In this document: piece by piece, positions 10,397-20,834 of the stretch
Layout of the letters: the number at the start of each line of letters is the position of its first letter
Position numbering within the stretch: position 1 is the stretch's first letter
Origin: Sulfurimonas sp. CG01_land_8_20_14_3_00_36_23
GTDB taxonomy: Bacteria > Campylobacterota > Campylobacteria > Campylobacterales > Sulfurimonadaceae
DNA: 64,000 bases
Assembly (NCBI GenBank): GCA_002781365.1
Contig: PETN01000016.1
Coordinates: forward strand, 1 to 64,000
Direction of reading: 5' to 3'
Notes under the pieces: model-generated
What the model saw: the letters and a program-made list of their open reading frames with translations, nothing else
Told to the model about the DNA's origin: nothing
The model's database searches: none
Translations under genes and position numbers: made by a program

Positions 10397-10874
10397 AACT
10401 AGTTCCTTTGGCTCTTAACACTTTCTCAAGTGCTGCTTTTGATGCTTCTATCCCTTCAGAACGCTCTGCTGCAAGGAGTTGCTTATAAAGTTGAGGTATG
10501 CTCTCCATTGCTATCTTGCTTGGCTTGCGTCTCACAGATTGAAAATCACGAATATTGCCTTGCTTATCGAGTGTCGAGGTAATATTCGCAAAGCCCCAAT
10601 AGGAAGAACCATCTTTACACATGTTTTTTACATAGGCAAAAATCTCTTTTTTCTGCTGTATCCGCTCCCATAAGTATTGAAAAATGATTTTTGGCATTTC
10701 TGGATGTCTTAAGATTGAATGCGTCTGATGTAATAACTCAGATTCCCCATAGCCTGAAAGCTTGACAAAAGCTCTATTTCCATAGATTATTCTTCCCATT
10801 CTATCTGTTTTAGAAACAATAAAATCATCAGAAGTCAACTCTTTTTCCGTTTTGGTATGATTTAAGATTTGCAT
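10344..10874 (-). CDS. PAS-domain (CetB/Aer-like) sensor protein
   Basis: [26 protein letters not shown]... PAS; overlaps the downstream MCP by 53 nt. Confidence 0.75.
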   Translation of the reverse strand: MQILNHTKTEKELTSDDFIVSKTDRMGRIIYGNRAFVKLSGYGESELLHQTHSILRHPEMPKIIFQYLWERIQQKKEIFAYVKNMCKDGSSYWGFANITSTLDKQGNIRDFQSVRRKPSKIAMESIPQLYKQLLAAERSEGIEASKAALEKVLRAKGTSYDKFILTLQQYASSPLL

Positions 10875-10976
10875 AATAAACCTCCTTGGTTCATTTTTGT
10901 TTTATTGTACTATAGCGTATAAATTTTTAAATTTTTTTTAAGGAACTTTCTTTAAGTAAAAATTAATGTATAAAGT

Positions 10977-11033
10977 GAAATATATATTGCAAAATGAAAT
11001 ATATTTTGCAAAATGCAATATATATTTTGAATT
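10977..11033. repeat. about 19-bp tandem iteron-like AT-rich repeat
   Basis: GAAATATATATTGCAAAAT | GAAATATATTTTGCAAAAT | GCAATATATATTTTGAATT in register. Confidence 0.55.
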
Positions 11034-11072
11034 ATATTTTTTTGTACTACGATTTGATGATAAGGAAAGCAG

Positions 11073-11417
11073 ATGATTTTAGGAAAATGTCCCTATTGTG
11101 AAGATGGAAGTATAGAAGTAAGAGACAAAGTGGTAAGGGGCAAAAAAGTAAAGCTCTATGCTTGTACGAATGCTCACTGGAAAACTGAAGATGGAGAGAT
11201 GTTTGAACCAACAGAACTTTCCACATGCCAATTTAAGATATGGCAAAACGCATTAGCAAAATATGGAAAATGGCTCTCCTACAAAGAGGTAAGAGAGTTG
11301 CTAGAGGGAGAACCAGTTGAGGTAGAGCTTTTGAGTAAAAAGTATGGAAAGAAAATTTATTACGTCAAAGAGATGATTTTAAATGAGGAGTATGGAGTAA
11401 GCGTCATCTGGGACTAG
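11073..11417 (+). CDS. small zinc-ribbon-like hypothetical protein
   Basis: CPYC...C pattern at the N-terminus. Confidence 0.5.
   Translation: MILGKCPYCEDGSIEVRDKVVRGKKVKLYACTNAHWKTEDGEMFEPTELSTCQFKIWQNALAKYGKWLSYKEVRELLEGEPVEVELLSKKYGKKIYYVKEMILNEEYGVSVIWD
11219..11231. repeat. uptake-like motif copy TTCCACATGCCAA
   Basis: exact 13-mer. Confidence 0.8.
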
Positions 11418-11502
11418 ATAGATTTCTTGATACTGCATACTGCTTTTTAGCTAATTGTGTATAATGCTTTGAAATAGAACTTTTTAAACAAAAGAGGGGC
11501 AG

Positions 11503-12867
11503 ATGACACAAAACCATTACGATGTAATCATAATTGGAGGGGGCGTTTCAGGTGCAGCACTTTTTTATGAGCTCGGTAGATATACAACTACAAAAAGTAT
11601 CTGTCTTTTAGAGAAGTATGGCTCTTTGGCTTCACTCAACTCAAATGGTTCTGCAAACTCTCAGACGATACATTGCGGAGATATTGAGACGAACTACACT
11701 TTGGAAAAGGCTGCCAAGGTGAAGAGAACTGCAAAAATGGTTGAGAAGTATTGTCTCTCTCATGGCTATGAAGATAAGGTTATCTTCTCTCATCAAAAGC
11801 TAGCCCTTGGTGTTGGACATGAAGAGGTCAATTATATGCGACATAGATATGAAGAGTTTAAAACTCTCTATCCCTATCTTAAACTCTACACAAAAGAGCA
11901 ACTAGCAGAAATAGAACCTGCAGTTATCTTTGATAAAGATGGAAAAGAGCGACCAGAAGATATAGTTGGCATAGGAGCGCAAGGAGAATACACGACCGTT
12001 GACTTTAAAGCTCTCAGCGATACTTTCATAGATAACACCCTTAAGATAAAAGATAAAATCACAGATATATTTTTTAACAATGAAGTAAAACAGATTCAGA
12101 AGATTGGGTCTACTTACCATGTTCAGACGACCATGAGCCAGTTTACAGCTGACTTTGTTGTTGTGGATGCAGGCGCGCATAGCCTTTTTCTTGCTCATAA
12201 GATGGGGTATGGACTTGATTATGGTTGTCTACCGATGGCGGGGAGTTTTTATATGGGAAATCGAAAGATTCTCAATGGGAAAGTCTATATGGTTCAAAAT
12301 CCAAAGCTCCCATTTGCCGCACTTCATGGAGATCCAGATATTTTAGTAAGTGGGTTTACCCGCTTTGGTCCTACTGCGCTTATGCTTCCAAAACTAGAGC
12401 GCTTTAAGCCTGGAACCTACATGGACTTCTTCAAAACCCTAAGGCTTGATTGGACTGTTTTGAAGATATTTTATGATTTGTTCAAAGATGCTGATATACG
12501 AAACTATGTTCTAAAAAACTTTATGTTTGAAGTACCCTACATCAATAAAAAACTCTTTTTACAAGATGCAAGAAAAATTGTTCCATCCTTAAGTGAAGAG
12601 GATATCTCTTACGCAAAAGGTTTTGGTGGAGTAAGACCACAAATTCTTGATAAAAAAAATCAAAAGTTGATGCTCGGAGAGGCTTCAATCAATACAGGTG
12701 AAGGAATCATATTTAACATGACACCCTCTCCTGGTGCGACCTCTTGTTTAGGAAATGCGGTGCGAGATGTTGAGGCTATATGCAAGTATCTTGGATTAGA
12801 GTTTGATGAAAAGTTATTTAATGCTGAATTGGTAGATGAAGAGCCTACAAAAGGAGAAAACCTATGA
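11503..12867 (+). CDS. mqo: FAD-dependent malate:quinone oxidoreductase-like protein
   Basis: VIIIGGGVSGAALFYELGRY dinucleotide-binding motif; NSNGSANSQTIHCGDIETNYT text typical of MQO. Confidence 0.7.
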   Translation: MTQNHYDVIIIGGGVSGAALFYELGRYTTTKSICLLEKYGSLASLNSNGSANSQTIHCGDIETNYTLEKAAKVKRTAKMVEKYCLSHGYEDKVIFSHQKLALGVGHEEVNYMRHRYEEFKTLYPYLKLYTKEQLAEIEPAVIFDKDGKERPEDIVGIGAQGEYTTVDFKALSDTFIDNTLKIKDKITDIFFNNEVKQIQKIGSTYHVQTTMSQFTADFVVVDAGAHSLFLAHKMGYGLDYGCLPMAGSFYMGNRKILNGKVYMVQNPKLPFAALHGDPDILVSGFTRFGPTALMLPKLERFKPGTYMDFFKTLRLDWTVLKIFYDLFKDADIRNYVLKNFMFEVPYINKKLFLQDARKIVPSLSEEDISYAKGFGGVRPQILDKKNQKLMLGEASINTGEGIIFNMTPSPGATSCLGNAVRDVEAICKYLGLEFDEKLFNAELVDEEPTKGENL

Positions 12868-13994
12868 GTCAAGAGCCTAACAAAAGAAAGAGACTTCTTT
12901 ATATTACCGACCAGCAGGAGTATGCAGATAATGGAGCGATAGGTCCTCTGTTTAACGGTTACCTTAAAGAGTATTGTGATGTACATATTGTCTATTTTAC
13001 AAAGTACAAAAATAGTTTTCAGGCAAAAGAGCATGATTATATCGTTCCAAAACAGTATAAAAAAGAGATTTGTAGGTATTTAACTGCGAAAGATGTTGAC
13101 CTTTACTCTTTTGATTTTGTTTTTGTTCGCAATATGTTTGATATTTTAAGTGATGTATTAAACAATCGTGATAAGTATGGATATAAAGTAGGCTACAGAG
13201 TCTCTTTTCCAAAAACATTGCAAGCGAGCGAATCAAGAAAAGCAAACAATACAAACACTCTTTTTGGCTCGATTCGCTCCTATTTTGACATCGCTTCTAA
13301 AAAACACCTTCTTTCTCAGTGTGACCTTTTTATGCCAACATCCAAGGATATGGAGGAAAAATTTTATGCAGACAGCGGGGTAAGAAGTTTTCCTCTTCCT
13401 GCAGGCTTAGACCCTGCAAGAATTACTCCACACAAAAAGTCCGAGGGAGATGCATGTCATTTTATTTATGTCGGCACTTTAGACTCTCTTAGAAGATTTG
13501 AAGAGATTTTAGTTGCATTCCGTAAAGTTACATCTAAAAACTGGCACTTAAATATTTCCACTTTCAATCCGCAATTTGCAAGAGAAGTTATGAGCAGATA
13601 CCATACTATCGCTGATACAGTAACGATTTTAGAAGCGTTTAATCTTAATGAGTTGATGAAACAAATTGATGATTGTGATGTAGGGATAGCTCTTTTGCCT
13701 AATATCCCTATTTATAGTACTACAGTTTCCTCTAAAATTATGGACTACTACACCTGTGCTATTCCAGCCATGCTTACAGATAACCCTAAAAATCGTACAC
13801 TTTTTGATGATAATGATGCTCTCTTTTGTGACTTTAATGAAGCATCAATAGTCGCAAAAATAGAGCAAATCATAAATATGTCTGATGAAGAGATTGCAAA
13901 AATGGGAACAGCGGGACAAAATAAATTGCTTAGCCATAAAAGAAACTATAAAATAATGGCTCAAAAACTTTATGAGGAGCTAGAAAAACTTTAA
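12864..13994 (+). CDS. glycosyltransferase-like protein
   Basis: HFIYVGTLDSLRRFEEILVAF and SSKIMDYYTCAIPAMLTDNP resemble GT-B C-terminal motifs; ATGA overlap with the upstream gene. Confidence 0.6.
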   Translation: MSQEPNKRKRLLYITDQQEYADNGAIGPLFNGYLKEYCDVHIVYFTKYKNSFQAKEHDYIVPKQYKKEICRYLTAKDVDLYSFDFVFVRNMFDILSDVLNNRDKYGYKVGYRVSFPKTLQASESRKANNTNTLFGSIRSYFDIASKKHLLSQCDLFMPTSKDMEEKFYADSGVRSFPLPAGLDPARITPHKKSEGDACHFIYVGTLDSLRRFEEILVAFRKVTSKNWHLNISTFNPQFAREVMSRYHTIADTVTILEAFNLNELMKQIDDCDVGIALLPNIPIYSTTVSSKIMDYYTCAIPAMLTDNPKNRTLFDDNDALFCDFNEASIVAKIEQIINMSDEEIAKMGTAGQNKLLSHKRNYKIMAQKLYEELEKL

Positions 13995-14345
13995 AGAGTT
14001 TACTCTTCTCTCTAACTCTTTTGTTCTATGGATTGAAAATCCCCAAAATAGATAGTATTGGAAATCTTATCAATAAATTCAACACGATTAATAAATCTTT
14101 TACATTTTATTGGGTACAATCCACCTCCGCTTTGCTGTTTTAACAAAAAACGAAAGAGTATTTCTATCTTTATGTATGAGATTACAGAAGATAAAAGTAT
14201 TGGCAAGCTAAAGATTGTTTGCCTAAAAGCAGCAAAGATGAAAAACTAAGTTTCATTAAATTCTCACGTAAGCGATGGATTATAATGAGTGTATAGAACT
14301 TGAACATCTGCTCAAATTCTATGAGATTTATATTAAGGACTTTCA

Positions 14346-14459
14346 ATGAAAGTAAGAGCTTCAGTTAAGAAGATGTGTGATGATTGTAAGATCATTAAAC
14401 GAAAAGGCATTGTCAGAGTAATCTGCAAAGTTAAAAAACATAAACAGAGACAAGGATAA
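14346..14459 (+). CDS. rpmJ: 50S ribosomal protein L36
   Basis: [37 protein letters not shown], 37 aa (not in ORF track). Confidence 0.97.
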   Translation: MKVRASVKKMCDDCKIIKRKGIVRVICKVKKHKQRQG

Positions 14460-14461
14460 CC

Positions 14462-14824
14462 ATGGCTCGTATTTCCGGTGTTGATTTACCTAAAAAGAAA
14501 AGAATAGAGTATGGTCTAACATACATCTATGGTATTGGTTTACATGCTTCTCGTCTAATCTTAGATGCGACAGGTATTGACTATAACAAAAGAGTTTTCG
14601 AATTGAACGAAGAAGATGTAGCAGCTATTACAAATGAGATTCGCGCTAGCCATATGGTTGAGGGTGATTTACGTAAAAAAGTTGCTATGGATATTAAGGC
14701 ACTTATGGATTTAGGTTCATATAGAGGTCTACGTCACCGTCGTGGTCTTCCATGTCGTGGTCAAAAAACAAAGACAAATGCGCGTACTCGTAAGGGTAAA
14801 CGTAAAACTGTCGGCGCAGCGTAA
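14462..14824 (+). CDS. rpsM: 30S ribosomal protein S13
   Basis: [26 protein letters not shown]...[19 protein letters not shown]. Confidence 0.98.
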   Translation: MARISGVDLPKKKRIEYGLTYIYGIGLHASRLILDATGIDYNKRVFELNEEDVAAITNEIRASHMVEGDLRKKVAMDIKALMDLGSYRGLRHRRGLPCRGQKTKTNARTRKGKRKTVGAA

Positions 14825-14834
14825 GGGATTATAG

Positions 14835-15227
14835 ATGGCAAAAAGAAAAGCTGTTAGAAAAAAAGTAGTAAAGAAAAATATTGCACGTGGTATCTGCCAC
14901 ATCTCTGCATCATTTAACAATACTCTTGTAACTATTACAGATGAAATGGGTAACATGATTGCTTGGAGTTCTGCTGGAAGTTTAGGCTTCAAAGGTAGTA
15001 AAAAATCTACTCCATTCGCGGCTCAAGCAGCTGTAGAAGATGCAGTAGCAAAAGCACAAGTACATGGTATAAAAGAACTTGGTATTAAAGTTCAAGGTCC
15101 TGGTTCAGGTCGTGAGACTGCAACTAAAGCAGTAGGTGGTATTGAGGGTATTCGTGTTACATTTATGAAAGATGTTACTGCATTACCACACAATGGTTGT
15201 CGCGCACCTAAGCGTCGTAGAGTTTAA
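14835..15227 (+). CDS. rpsK: 30S ribosomal protein S11
   Basis: [19 protein letters not shown]...[12 protein letters not shown]. Confidence 0.98.
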   Translation: MAKRKAVRKKVVKKNIARGICHISASFNNTLVTITDEMGNMIAWSSAGSLGFKGSKKSTPFAAQAAVEDAVAKAQVHGIKELGIKVQGPGSGRETATKAVGGIEGIRVTFMKDVTALPHNGCRAPKRRRV

Positions 15228-15238
15228 GGAGATTACTG

Positions 15239-15865
15239 ATGGCAAGATATAGAGGTCCAGTAGAAAAAATCGAAAGAAGATTCGGTGTAAGTCTTAACCT
15301 TAAAGGTGAGCGTCGTTTAGCAGGGAAATCTGCATTAGAAAAACGTCCGTATGGTCCAGGTCAACACGGTCAACGTCGTAAAAAAGTATCTGAGTACGGC
15401 TTACAACTAAATGAAAAGCAAAAAGCTAAATTCATGTATGGTGTTTCTGAGAAACAATTCCGCGCGTTATTCGTAGAAGCAAAAAGAAGAGATGGTAATA
15501 CAGGAACAAACCTTGTTACTCTAATCGAACAAAGATTAGACAACGTTGTTTACAGAATGGGATTTGCATCAACTCGTCGTTTTGCACGTCAATTAGTTAC
15601 TCATGGTCACTTTTTAGTAGATGGAAATAAAGTTGATATTCCTTCTTACCGTGTTAAACCAGGTCAAAAAATTGAAGTTCGTGAATCAAGCAAGAAAAAT
15701 GTACAAATTGTTCGTGCTATTGAATTAACAAATCAAACTGGTTTAGCTCCATGGGTAGACATTGATTCTGAAAAAGTTTTTGGTATCTTTACTCGTTTAC
15801 CAGAGCGTGAAGAAGTTGTTATACCTGTTGAAGAACGTTTAATCGTTGAACTTTACTCAAAATAG
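15239..15865 (+). CDS. rpsD: 30S ribosomal protein S4
   Basis: [16 protein letters not shown]...[14 protein letters not shown]. Confidence 0.98.
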   Translation: MARYRGPVEKIERRFGVSLNLKGERRLAGKSALEKRPYGPGQHGQRRKKVSEYGLQLNEKQKAKFMYGVSEKQFRALFVEAKRRDGNTGTNLVTLIEQRLDNVVYRMGFASTRRFARQLVTHGHFLVDGNKVDIPSYRVKPGQKIEVRESSKKNVQIVRAIELTNQTGLAPWVDIDSEKVFGIFTRLPEREEVVIPVEERLIVELYSK

Positions 15866-15888
15866 TAATTAAAACTAAGGGCGTATGA

Positions 15889-16881
15889 ATGAAAAAAATT
15901 AAAACTACTCCACTTGCTCCACAAGCGTTCGAGGTAGAGCAAATTAGTGAGAATGAAGCTAATATTATGGCATACCCATTTGAAACTGGTTATGCTATTT
16001 CTTTGGCTCATCCACTTCGCCGTTTTTTATTAAGCAGTTCAGTTGGTTATGCTCCAATATCTATCAAAATCGAGGGTGCTAAACATGAGTTTGACTCAGT
16101 TCGTGGTATGCTTGAAGATATATCAGACTTTATCTTAAATCTTAAAGAGATTCGCTTTAAGCTTAAATATGAAGCAGTTGAAGCAGAAATAAACTACAGT
16201 TTTGCTGGTCCTTGTACAATTAAAGGCTCAGATTTAAACAAAGAAAAAGTAGAAATCGTTACTCCAGATGCGCACCTTGCAACTTTAAATGAAGATGCAA
16301 CACTTAATTTTACAATTAAGATAGCTCAGGGTATCGGTTATGTTGCTAGTGAAGATACACATGACAAACTTGAAGATGGATATATTGCACTTGATGCTTA
16401 TTTCACTCCAGTTCGTAGTGCAACATACAAAATTGAGAATGTACTTGTAGAAGACAATCCTAATTTTGAAAGAGTTATTTTAAACATTAGAACTGATGGA
16501 CAAATTTCTCCATTAGATGCGTTTAGAAACTCTTTAGAAGTTATGTATTCTCAACTTGCAGTATTTAACAGCGAAATCAGCATAAAAGCTCCTATCGCTA
16601 TTGAAAGAGTAGAAGAGAATCCAGATCTTAAAAAGTTAACAACTAACATTGATAGCTTAGGATTAAGTGCTCGTAGTTTTAACTGCCTTGACAGATCTAA
16701 CATTAAATTAATTGGTGAAATAGTACTTATGAGTACAAATGATTTAAAAAATGTTAAAAATCTAGGCAAAAAGTCATATGATGAGATCGTAGAAAAAGTG
16801 CAAGAGTTTGGTTTTGCAGTTGGTGCTGATCTTGCAGATGATGTTATTGCAGCATTAAAAAAGAAAATTGAAGCAAAATAA
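15889..16881 (+). CDS. rpoA: RNA polymerase alpha subunit
   Basis: [24 protein letters not shown]-terminal CTD. Confidence 0.97.
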   Translation: MKKIKTTPLAPQAFEVEQISENEANIMAYPFETGYAISLAHPLRRFLLSSSVGYAPISIKIEGAKHEFDSVRGMLEDISDFILNLKEIRFKLKYEAVEAEINYSFAGPCTIKGSDLNKEKVEIVTPDAHLATLNEDATLNFTIKIAQGIGYVASEDTHDKLEDGYIALDAYFTPVRSATYKIENVLVEDNPNFERVILNIRTDGQISPLDAFRNSLEVMYSQLAVFNSEISIKAPIAIERVEENPDLKKLTTNIDSLGLSARSFNCLDRSNIKLIGEIVLMSTNDLKNVKNLGKKSYDEIVEKVQEFGFAVGADLADDVIAALKKKIEAK

Positions 16882-16893
16882 GAGGAATTACAG

Positions 16894-17244
16894 ATGAGAC
16901 ATCGTCATGGATACCGTAAACTAGGTCGTACAAGCGCACACCGTGCAGCTTTGTTAAAAAACCTTAGTATTTCGTTAATAGAACATGGTAAAATAGAAAC
17001 TACTGTTGAAAAAGCAAAAGAACTTAGTTCTTATGTAGAGAAACTTATCACAATCGCTGGTAAGAATGATTCTAATGCGCACAGAACAGTATTCGCGGCG
17101 CTTCAAAGTAAAGAAGCAACAAAAAAATTAGTGAATGAAATAGCTCCTAAGTACGTTGAACGTGCTGGTGGTTATACAAGAATTAATAGAACTAGAATTC
17201 GTCGTGGTGATGCTACTACAATGGCGTTTATCGAACTAGTATAA
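16894..17244 (+). CDS. rplQ: 50S ribosomal protein L17
   Basis: [24 protein letters not shown]. Confidence 0.98.
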   Translation: MRHRHGYRKLGRTSAHRAALLKNLSISLIEHGKIETTVEKAKELSSYVEKLITIAGKNDSNAHRTVFAALQSKEATKKLVNEIAPKYVERAGGYTRINRTRIRRGDATTMAFIELV

Positions 17245-17252
17245 TTTTAATC

Positions 17253-17280
17253 TTGGCATGTGGATTATTCCACATGCCAA
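17253..17280. terminator. inverted pair of the uptake-like motif, TTGGCATGTGGA-TTAT-TCCACATGCCAA (12-bp perfect stem)
   Basis: Perfect 12-bp arms, 4-nt loop, 8 nt after the rplQ stop; each arm carries the recurrent motif. No strong U-tract. Confidence 0.7.
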
Positions 17281-17332
17281 CTCCTTCAAACCTTCCCAAT
17301 TCTAAAATACTTTAAATATTAAGAGAGACCCC

Positions 17333-18550
17333 ATGAGTAATTTCGCATTTGGAACTTATAGAATCAGCGATTTAAATCCACAACATATAGCAGCATTGAG
17401 AGAGGCTATTGATTCTGGTATAACAATGATAGATACTTCATCAAACTATATGGATGGTGGGGCTGAGAGAGCAATTGCCCTTGCTCTACGAAGTGTTGAT
17501 AACGATAAAAAAAATAGGATTAAAATTGTTAGTAAGTTTGGCTATATTCAAAATAGCAATATGCAAAAACATAAAGAAAAGCCATTTGAAGAGGTAGTGG
17601 AGTATAGCGAAGATTGTTTTCACTCTATTTCTCAACCCTTTTTACATCAACAACTGAGTGACTCTTTGGAGAGGCTAGAGATGGATTCCATAGAGTGTTA
17701 TCTGATTCATAATCCTGAGTATTACCTCCTTGACGCGATAAACAGAGGTGTCGATAAAGCAAAAAGATTAGATGAGATGTACAGAAGATTGTTTAATGCT
17801 TTTGTGGGTTTAGAGTTAGAAGTTCAAAATAAAAGAATCCAATCTTATGGAATAAGTTCAAATAGCTTCTCTAAACTATATAGTCATGAAGAATTTTTGC
17901 CTTATGAAGATCTTCTCACTTTAGCAGAAAAAGCAGCAGATAAAGTTGGAAATGAAGAACATAGTTTCACTACAATTGAGTTACCAATCAATATTCTTGA
18001 ACAAACTGGCTTGAAATGTGCTGCTTGGGCTAAGAGTAACGGATTAAGAGTTTTAGCAAATAGACCTTTAAATGCAGAACATGAGGGCTTCATGTACAGA
18101 TTGGCTGATTATGATGAGAGCGCTGAGTACTATACGCACTTCAACGAATTGATGGAAGTAAGTGATAATGATACGCTAAGACCTCTTTATAATCTTTTAG
18201 AGCAGTTAGATGTTAATAAACATAAGTTTGGCTGGTTAGGAGACTATGATTCCTTTTTATACTCTCAGATAATTCCACACATGAGAAACTCTTTAAACTC
18301 TGTTAGTGAAGAAAATCGAGAAGTTTTTTTCAATTTTATAGAGCTTTTTTTACAAGAGTATAGAAAAATGGTGGCGTATGAGTGTAGTAAAAGTACAAAA
18401 ATAAAGTTCAAGGATCTTTTTAATGAGTGTAGCGGCAGCATGCAGGAGTGCTCTTTGAGATTCCTTATGAATACTGGAAGTATTGATTATATACTCGTCG
18501 GCATGAGAAAAGAGAGTTATGTGCATGAGATACTCCCATTGCTAGGCTAA
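17333..18550 (+). CDS. aldo/keto reductase family protein
   Basis: FGTYRISDLNPQHIAALREAIDSGITMIDTSSNYMDGGAERAI; LGLEL/NRPLN motifs. Confidence 0.75.
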   Translation: MSNFAFGTYRISDLNPQHIAALREAIDSGITMIDTSSNYMDGGAERAIALALRSVDNDKKNRIKIVSKFGYIQNSNMQKHKEKPFEEVVEYSEDCFHSISQPFLHQQLSDSLERLEMDSIECYLIHNPEYYLLDAINRGVDKAKRLDEMYRRLFNAFVGLELEVQNKRIQSYGISSNSFSKLYSHEEFLPYEDLLTLAEKAADKVGNEEHSFTTIELPINILEQTGLKCAAWAKSNGLRVLANRPLNAEHEGFMYRLADYDESAEYYTHFNELMEVSDNDTLRPLYNLLEQLDVNKHKFGWLGDYDSFLYSQIIPHMRNSLNSVSEENREVFFNFIELFLQEYRKMVAYECSKSTKIKFKDLFNECSGSMQECSLRFLMNTGSIDYILVGMRKESYVHEILPLLG

Positions 18551-18644
18551 AATTCAAAAGCTAGTTATATATTTTATGACTAGTTAAGCGATATTGTCAT
18601 ATTTTATGATACTTAAATAATAGAGATACCTTTAAAGGATAGAG

Positions 18645-18920
18645 ATGATTCCATTTTCTGACGATGAGTTAGTAGTTCCAGTAAAAAATGTTATAGATAA
18701 AGTTCGCCCATCGTTAGCCTTAGATGGAGGAGATATTGATTTTATAACTGTTAAAAACTCAAAGGTCTATGTCCAGCTTAAAGGTGCATGCATAGGCTGC
18801 TCAAGTACTGGAAGTACACTTAAATATGGTGTAGAGAGACAACTTAGAATGTATATCCATCCTGAATTGTGTGTAGTAAATGTACCAATAGGTATGGAAA
18901 ACGATATTGATAATTTATAA
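18645..18920 (+). CDS. NifU C-terminal-domain Fe-S scaffold protein
   Basis: VRPSLALDGGDIDFI...LKGACIGCSSTGSTLKYGVE. Confidence 0.9.
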   Translation: MIPFSDDELVVPVKNVIDKVRPSLALDGGDIDFITVKNSKVYVQLKGACIGCSSTGSTLKYGVERQLRMYIHPELCVVNVPIGMENDIDNL

Positions 18921-18941
18921 TCTAGATGCGAGAGATTCAAT

Positions 18942-19529
18942 ATGGGAACAATAAGTAAATATCAAGTATTAACTAAAGCAAAAGATAGTTTTTCTAAATC
19001 AGAGTATAAAAATGCATTGGATCAATTTGCCACTGTTTTGCAAAACTATCCTAACTCAAAAGAGGCTTACAACGGAGTCATACTCTCTGAGATGGCTATG
19101 AGTGGAGAGGGTGGAGCTGAAGCTCTATTTGACTACTATGAAGTTTTAAAAGAAGAAGATAAAGAACAAGCAGATGATATTATGAGTGATATTTTGCAAA
19201 ACATGGATGGTAGCTTAGAAAAGCTGAGTGAAGTGTTTGCTGAACCTATCCGAAATAGACTAGAATTTGAAGATGGGATTCTCTATAAAGATTTTAAAAA
19301 TATTATCGAGAGTGGAGAAACATTTAAAGAGACTTTTGAGAACATTATGTTTTCAACACGTGTCATAATTACAAAAAAAGAAGATTTCATAGATTTTTTA
19401 GATAATTTGATAGAGCATGGTTTTGCAGAAATCGCACTTACATACTTAGAGAATGCACTGAGTGTTTATCCAAGTGATAAGTTGCTTAAAAAATTACTTA
19501 GACAATTAGCCAAAGGCAGAAAGAATTGA
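18942..19529 (+). CDS. TPR-like hypothetical protein
   Basis: Helical repeat SKSEYKNALDQFATVLQNYPNSKEAYNG. Confidence 0.55.
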   Translation: MGTISKYQVLTKAKDSFSKSEYKNALDQFATVLQNYPNSKEAYNGVILSEMAMSGEGGAEALFDYYEVLKEEDKEQADDIMSDILQNMDGSLEKLSEVFAEPIRNRLEFEDGILYKDFKNIIESGETFKETFENIMFSTRVIITKKEDFIDFLDNLIEHGFAEIALTYLENALSVYPSDKLLKKLLRQLAKGRKN

Positions 19530-20818
19530 AAATAGAGTTACCTGGTCAAGATTATTTATATGTCAGTGAAAACTCAGAAGATTGTGACAAAAACACAGCA
19601 TTTGTTTTAACAGCACAAAATGAAAAGTACCTTCAGAATGCAAAAGATAATGGGGCACACTCTATTATCAAAGCAGCAGATATAGCAGAACTCTTTGGTG
19701 TCAATCAGATAAAAATAGTTGGAATAACGGGTACAAATGGGAAAACTACAACTGCAAGTGCAATCTACTCTTTTTTGTTGGACTTAGGCTATAAAGTTGC
19801 TATGCAAGGAACGCGTGGACTTTTTATGAACGATGATGTTGTCGAAGGGAAGACTTTAACAACTCCTTCGGTATTAAATATTTACAAACACATCTATCAA
19901 GCGGTTGAGGCAGGATGTGAATTTTTCATCATGGAAGTGAGTTCTCACGCCATTGTGCAACAGAGGATTGAGGGTCTTAGTTTTGAGTTGAAAATATTAA
20001 CAAATATAACGCAAGACCATCTTGATTATCATAAAACACTCGGTGAATACACCTCTGTAAAAAATAGTTTTTTTCAAGATACAGGTAAAAAGTTAATCAA
20101 TAAAGATGAACCAAAAGCATCCTTTAATATAAAAAATACTTTTACTTACGGTATAGAAAACCCAGCGACATATAAACTCATTGCCTACTCTTTAAATGAT
20201 GCTTCAAGTGGAATTATTCAACATTTTCAGGAGATAGTTCCATTTACTGCTTCTCTTCATGGATTTTTTAATCTTTATAATCTTATGGCTGCAATAGGTG
20301 CAGTACATATCCTGACTAGCAAAAAATTAGAAGCTGTTGCCGAGGTTGTAGATAACTTTGCAGGTGTAAGCGGGAGAATGGAACAAGTTTGTGAATCTCC
20401 AAATGTTATTGTCGATTTTGCTCATACACCCGATGGAATGCAACAAGTTCTCAATGCCTTAAAAGAGAAAGAGTTACTTGTAGTCTTTGGTGCAGGCGGG
20501 GATAGAGATAGAGTCAAAAGACCATTGATGGGAAAAATCGCGGCTACGCTTGCTACAAAAATCTATATTACAAGTGACAACCCAAGAAATGAAGACCCAC
20601 AACTAATCGTGGAAGATATTTTGAGTGGAATAGAAGATAGAACAAATGTGAAAGTTGAGTTAAATAGAAAAAAAGCGATTCAGATGGCACTAGAAGATCA
20701 AAAAGAGGATGAAGTTGTTGTTATTTTAGGCAAAGGTGATGAAGCGTACCAAATTATCTATGACCAAAAGTTCCCTTTCGATGATAGAGAAGTTGTAAGA
20801 GAACTTTTAAAGATATAG
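19526..20818 (+). CDS. murE: UDP-N-acetylmuramyl-tripeptide synthetase
   Basis: VGITGTNGKTTTASAIYSFL; DFAHTPDGMQQVL; TSDNPRNEDP; TTG start overlapping the upstream stop. Confidence 0.95.
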   Translation: MKIELPGQDYLYVSENSEDCDKNTAFVLTAQNEKYLQNAKDNGAHSIIKAADIAELFGVNQIKIVGITGTNGKTTTASAIYSFLLDLGYKVAMQGTRGLFMNDDVVEGKTLTTPSVLNIYKHIYQAVEAGCEFFIMEVSSHAIVQQRIEGLSFELKILTNITQDHLDYHKTLGEYTSVKNSFFQDTGKKLINKDEPKASFNIKNTFTYGIENPATYKLIAYSLNDASSGIIQHFQEIVPFTASLHGFFNLYNLMAAIGAVHILTSKKLEAVAEVVDNFAGVSGRMEQVCESPNVIVDFAHTPDGMQQVLNALKEKELLVVFGAGGDRDRVKRPLMGKIAATLATKIYITSDNPRNEDPQLIVEDILSGIEDRTNVKVELNRKKAIQMALEDQKEDEVVVILGKGDEAYQIIYDQKFPFDDREVVRELLKI

Positions 20819-20834
20819 TCTCTTTTTTGAGGCT

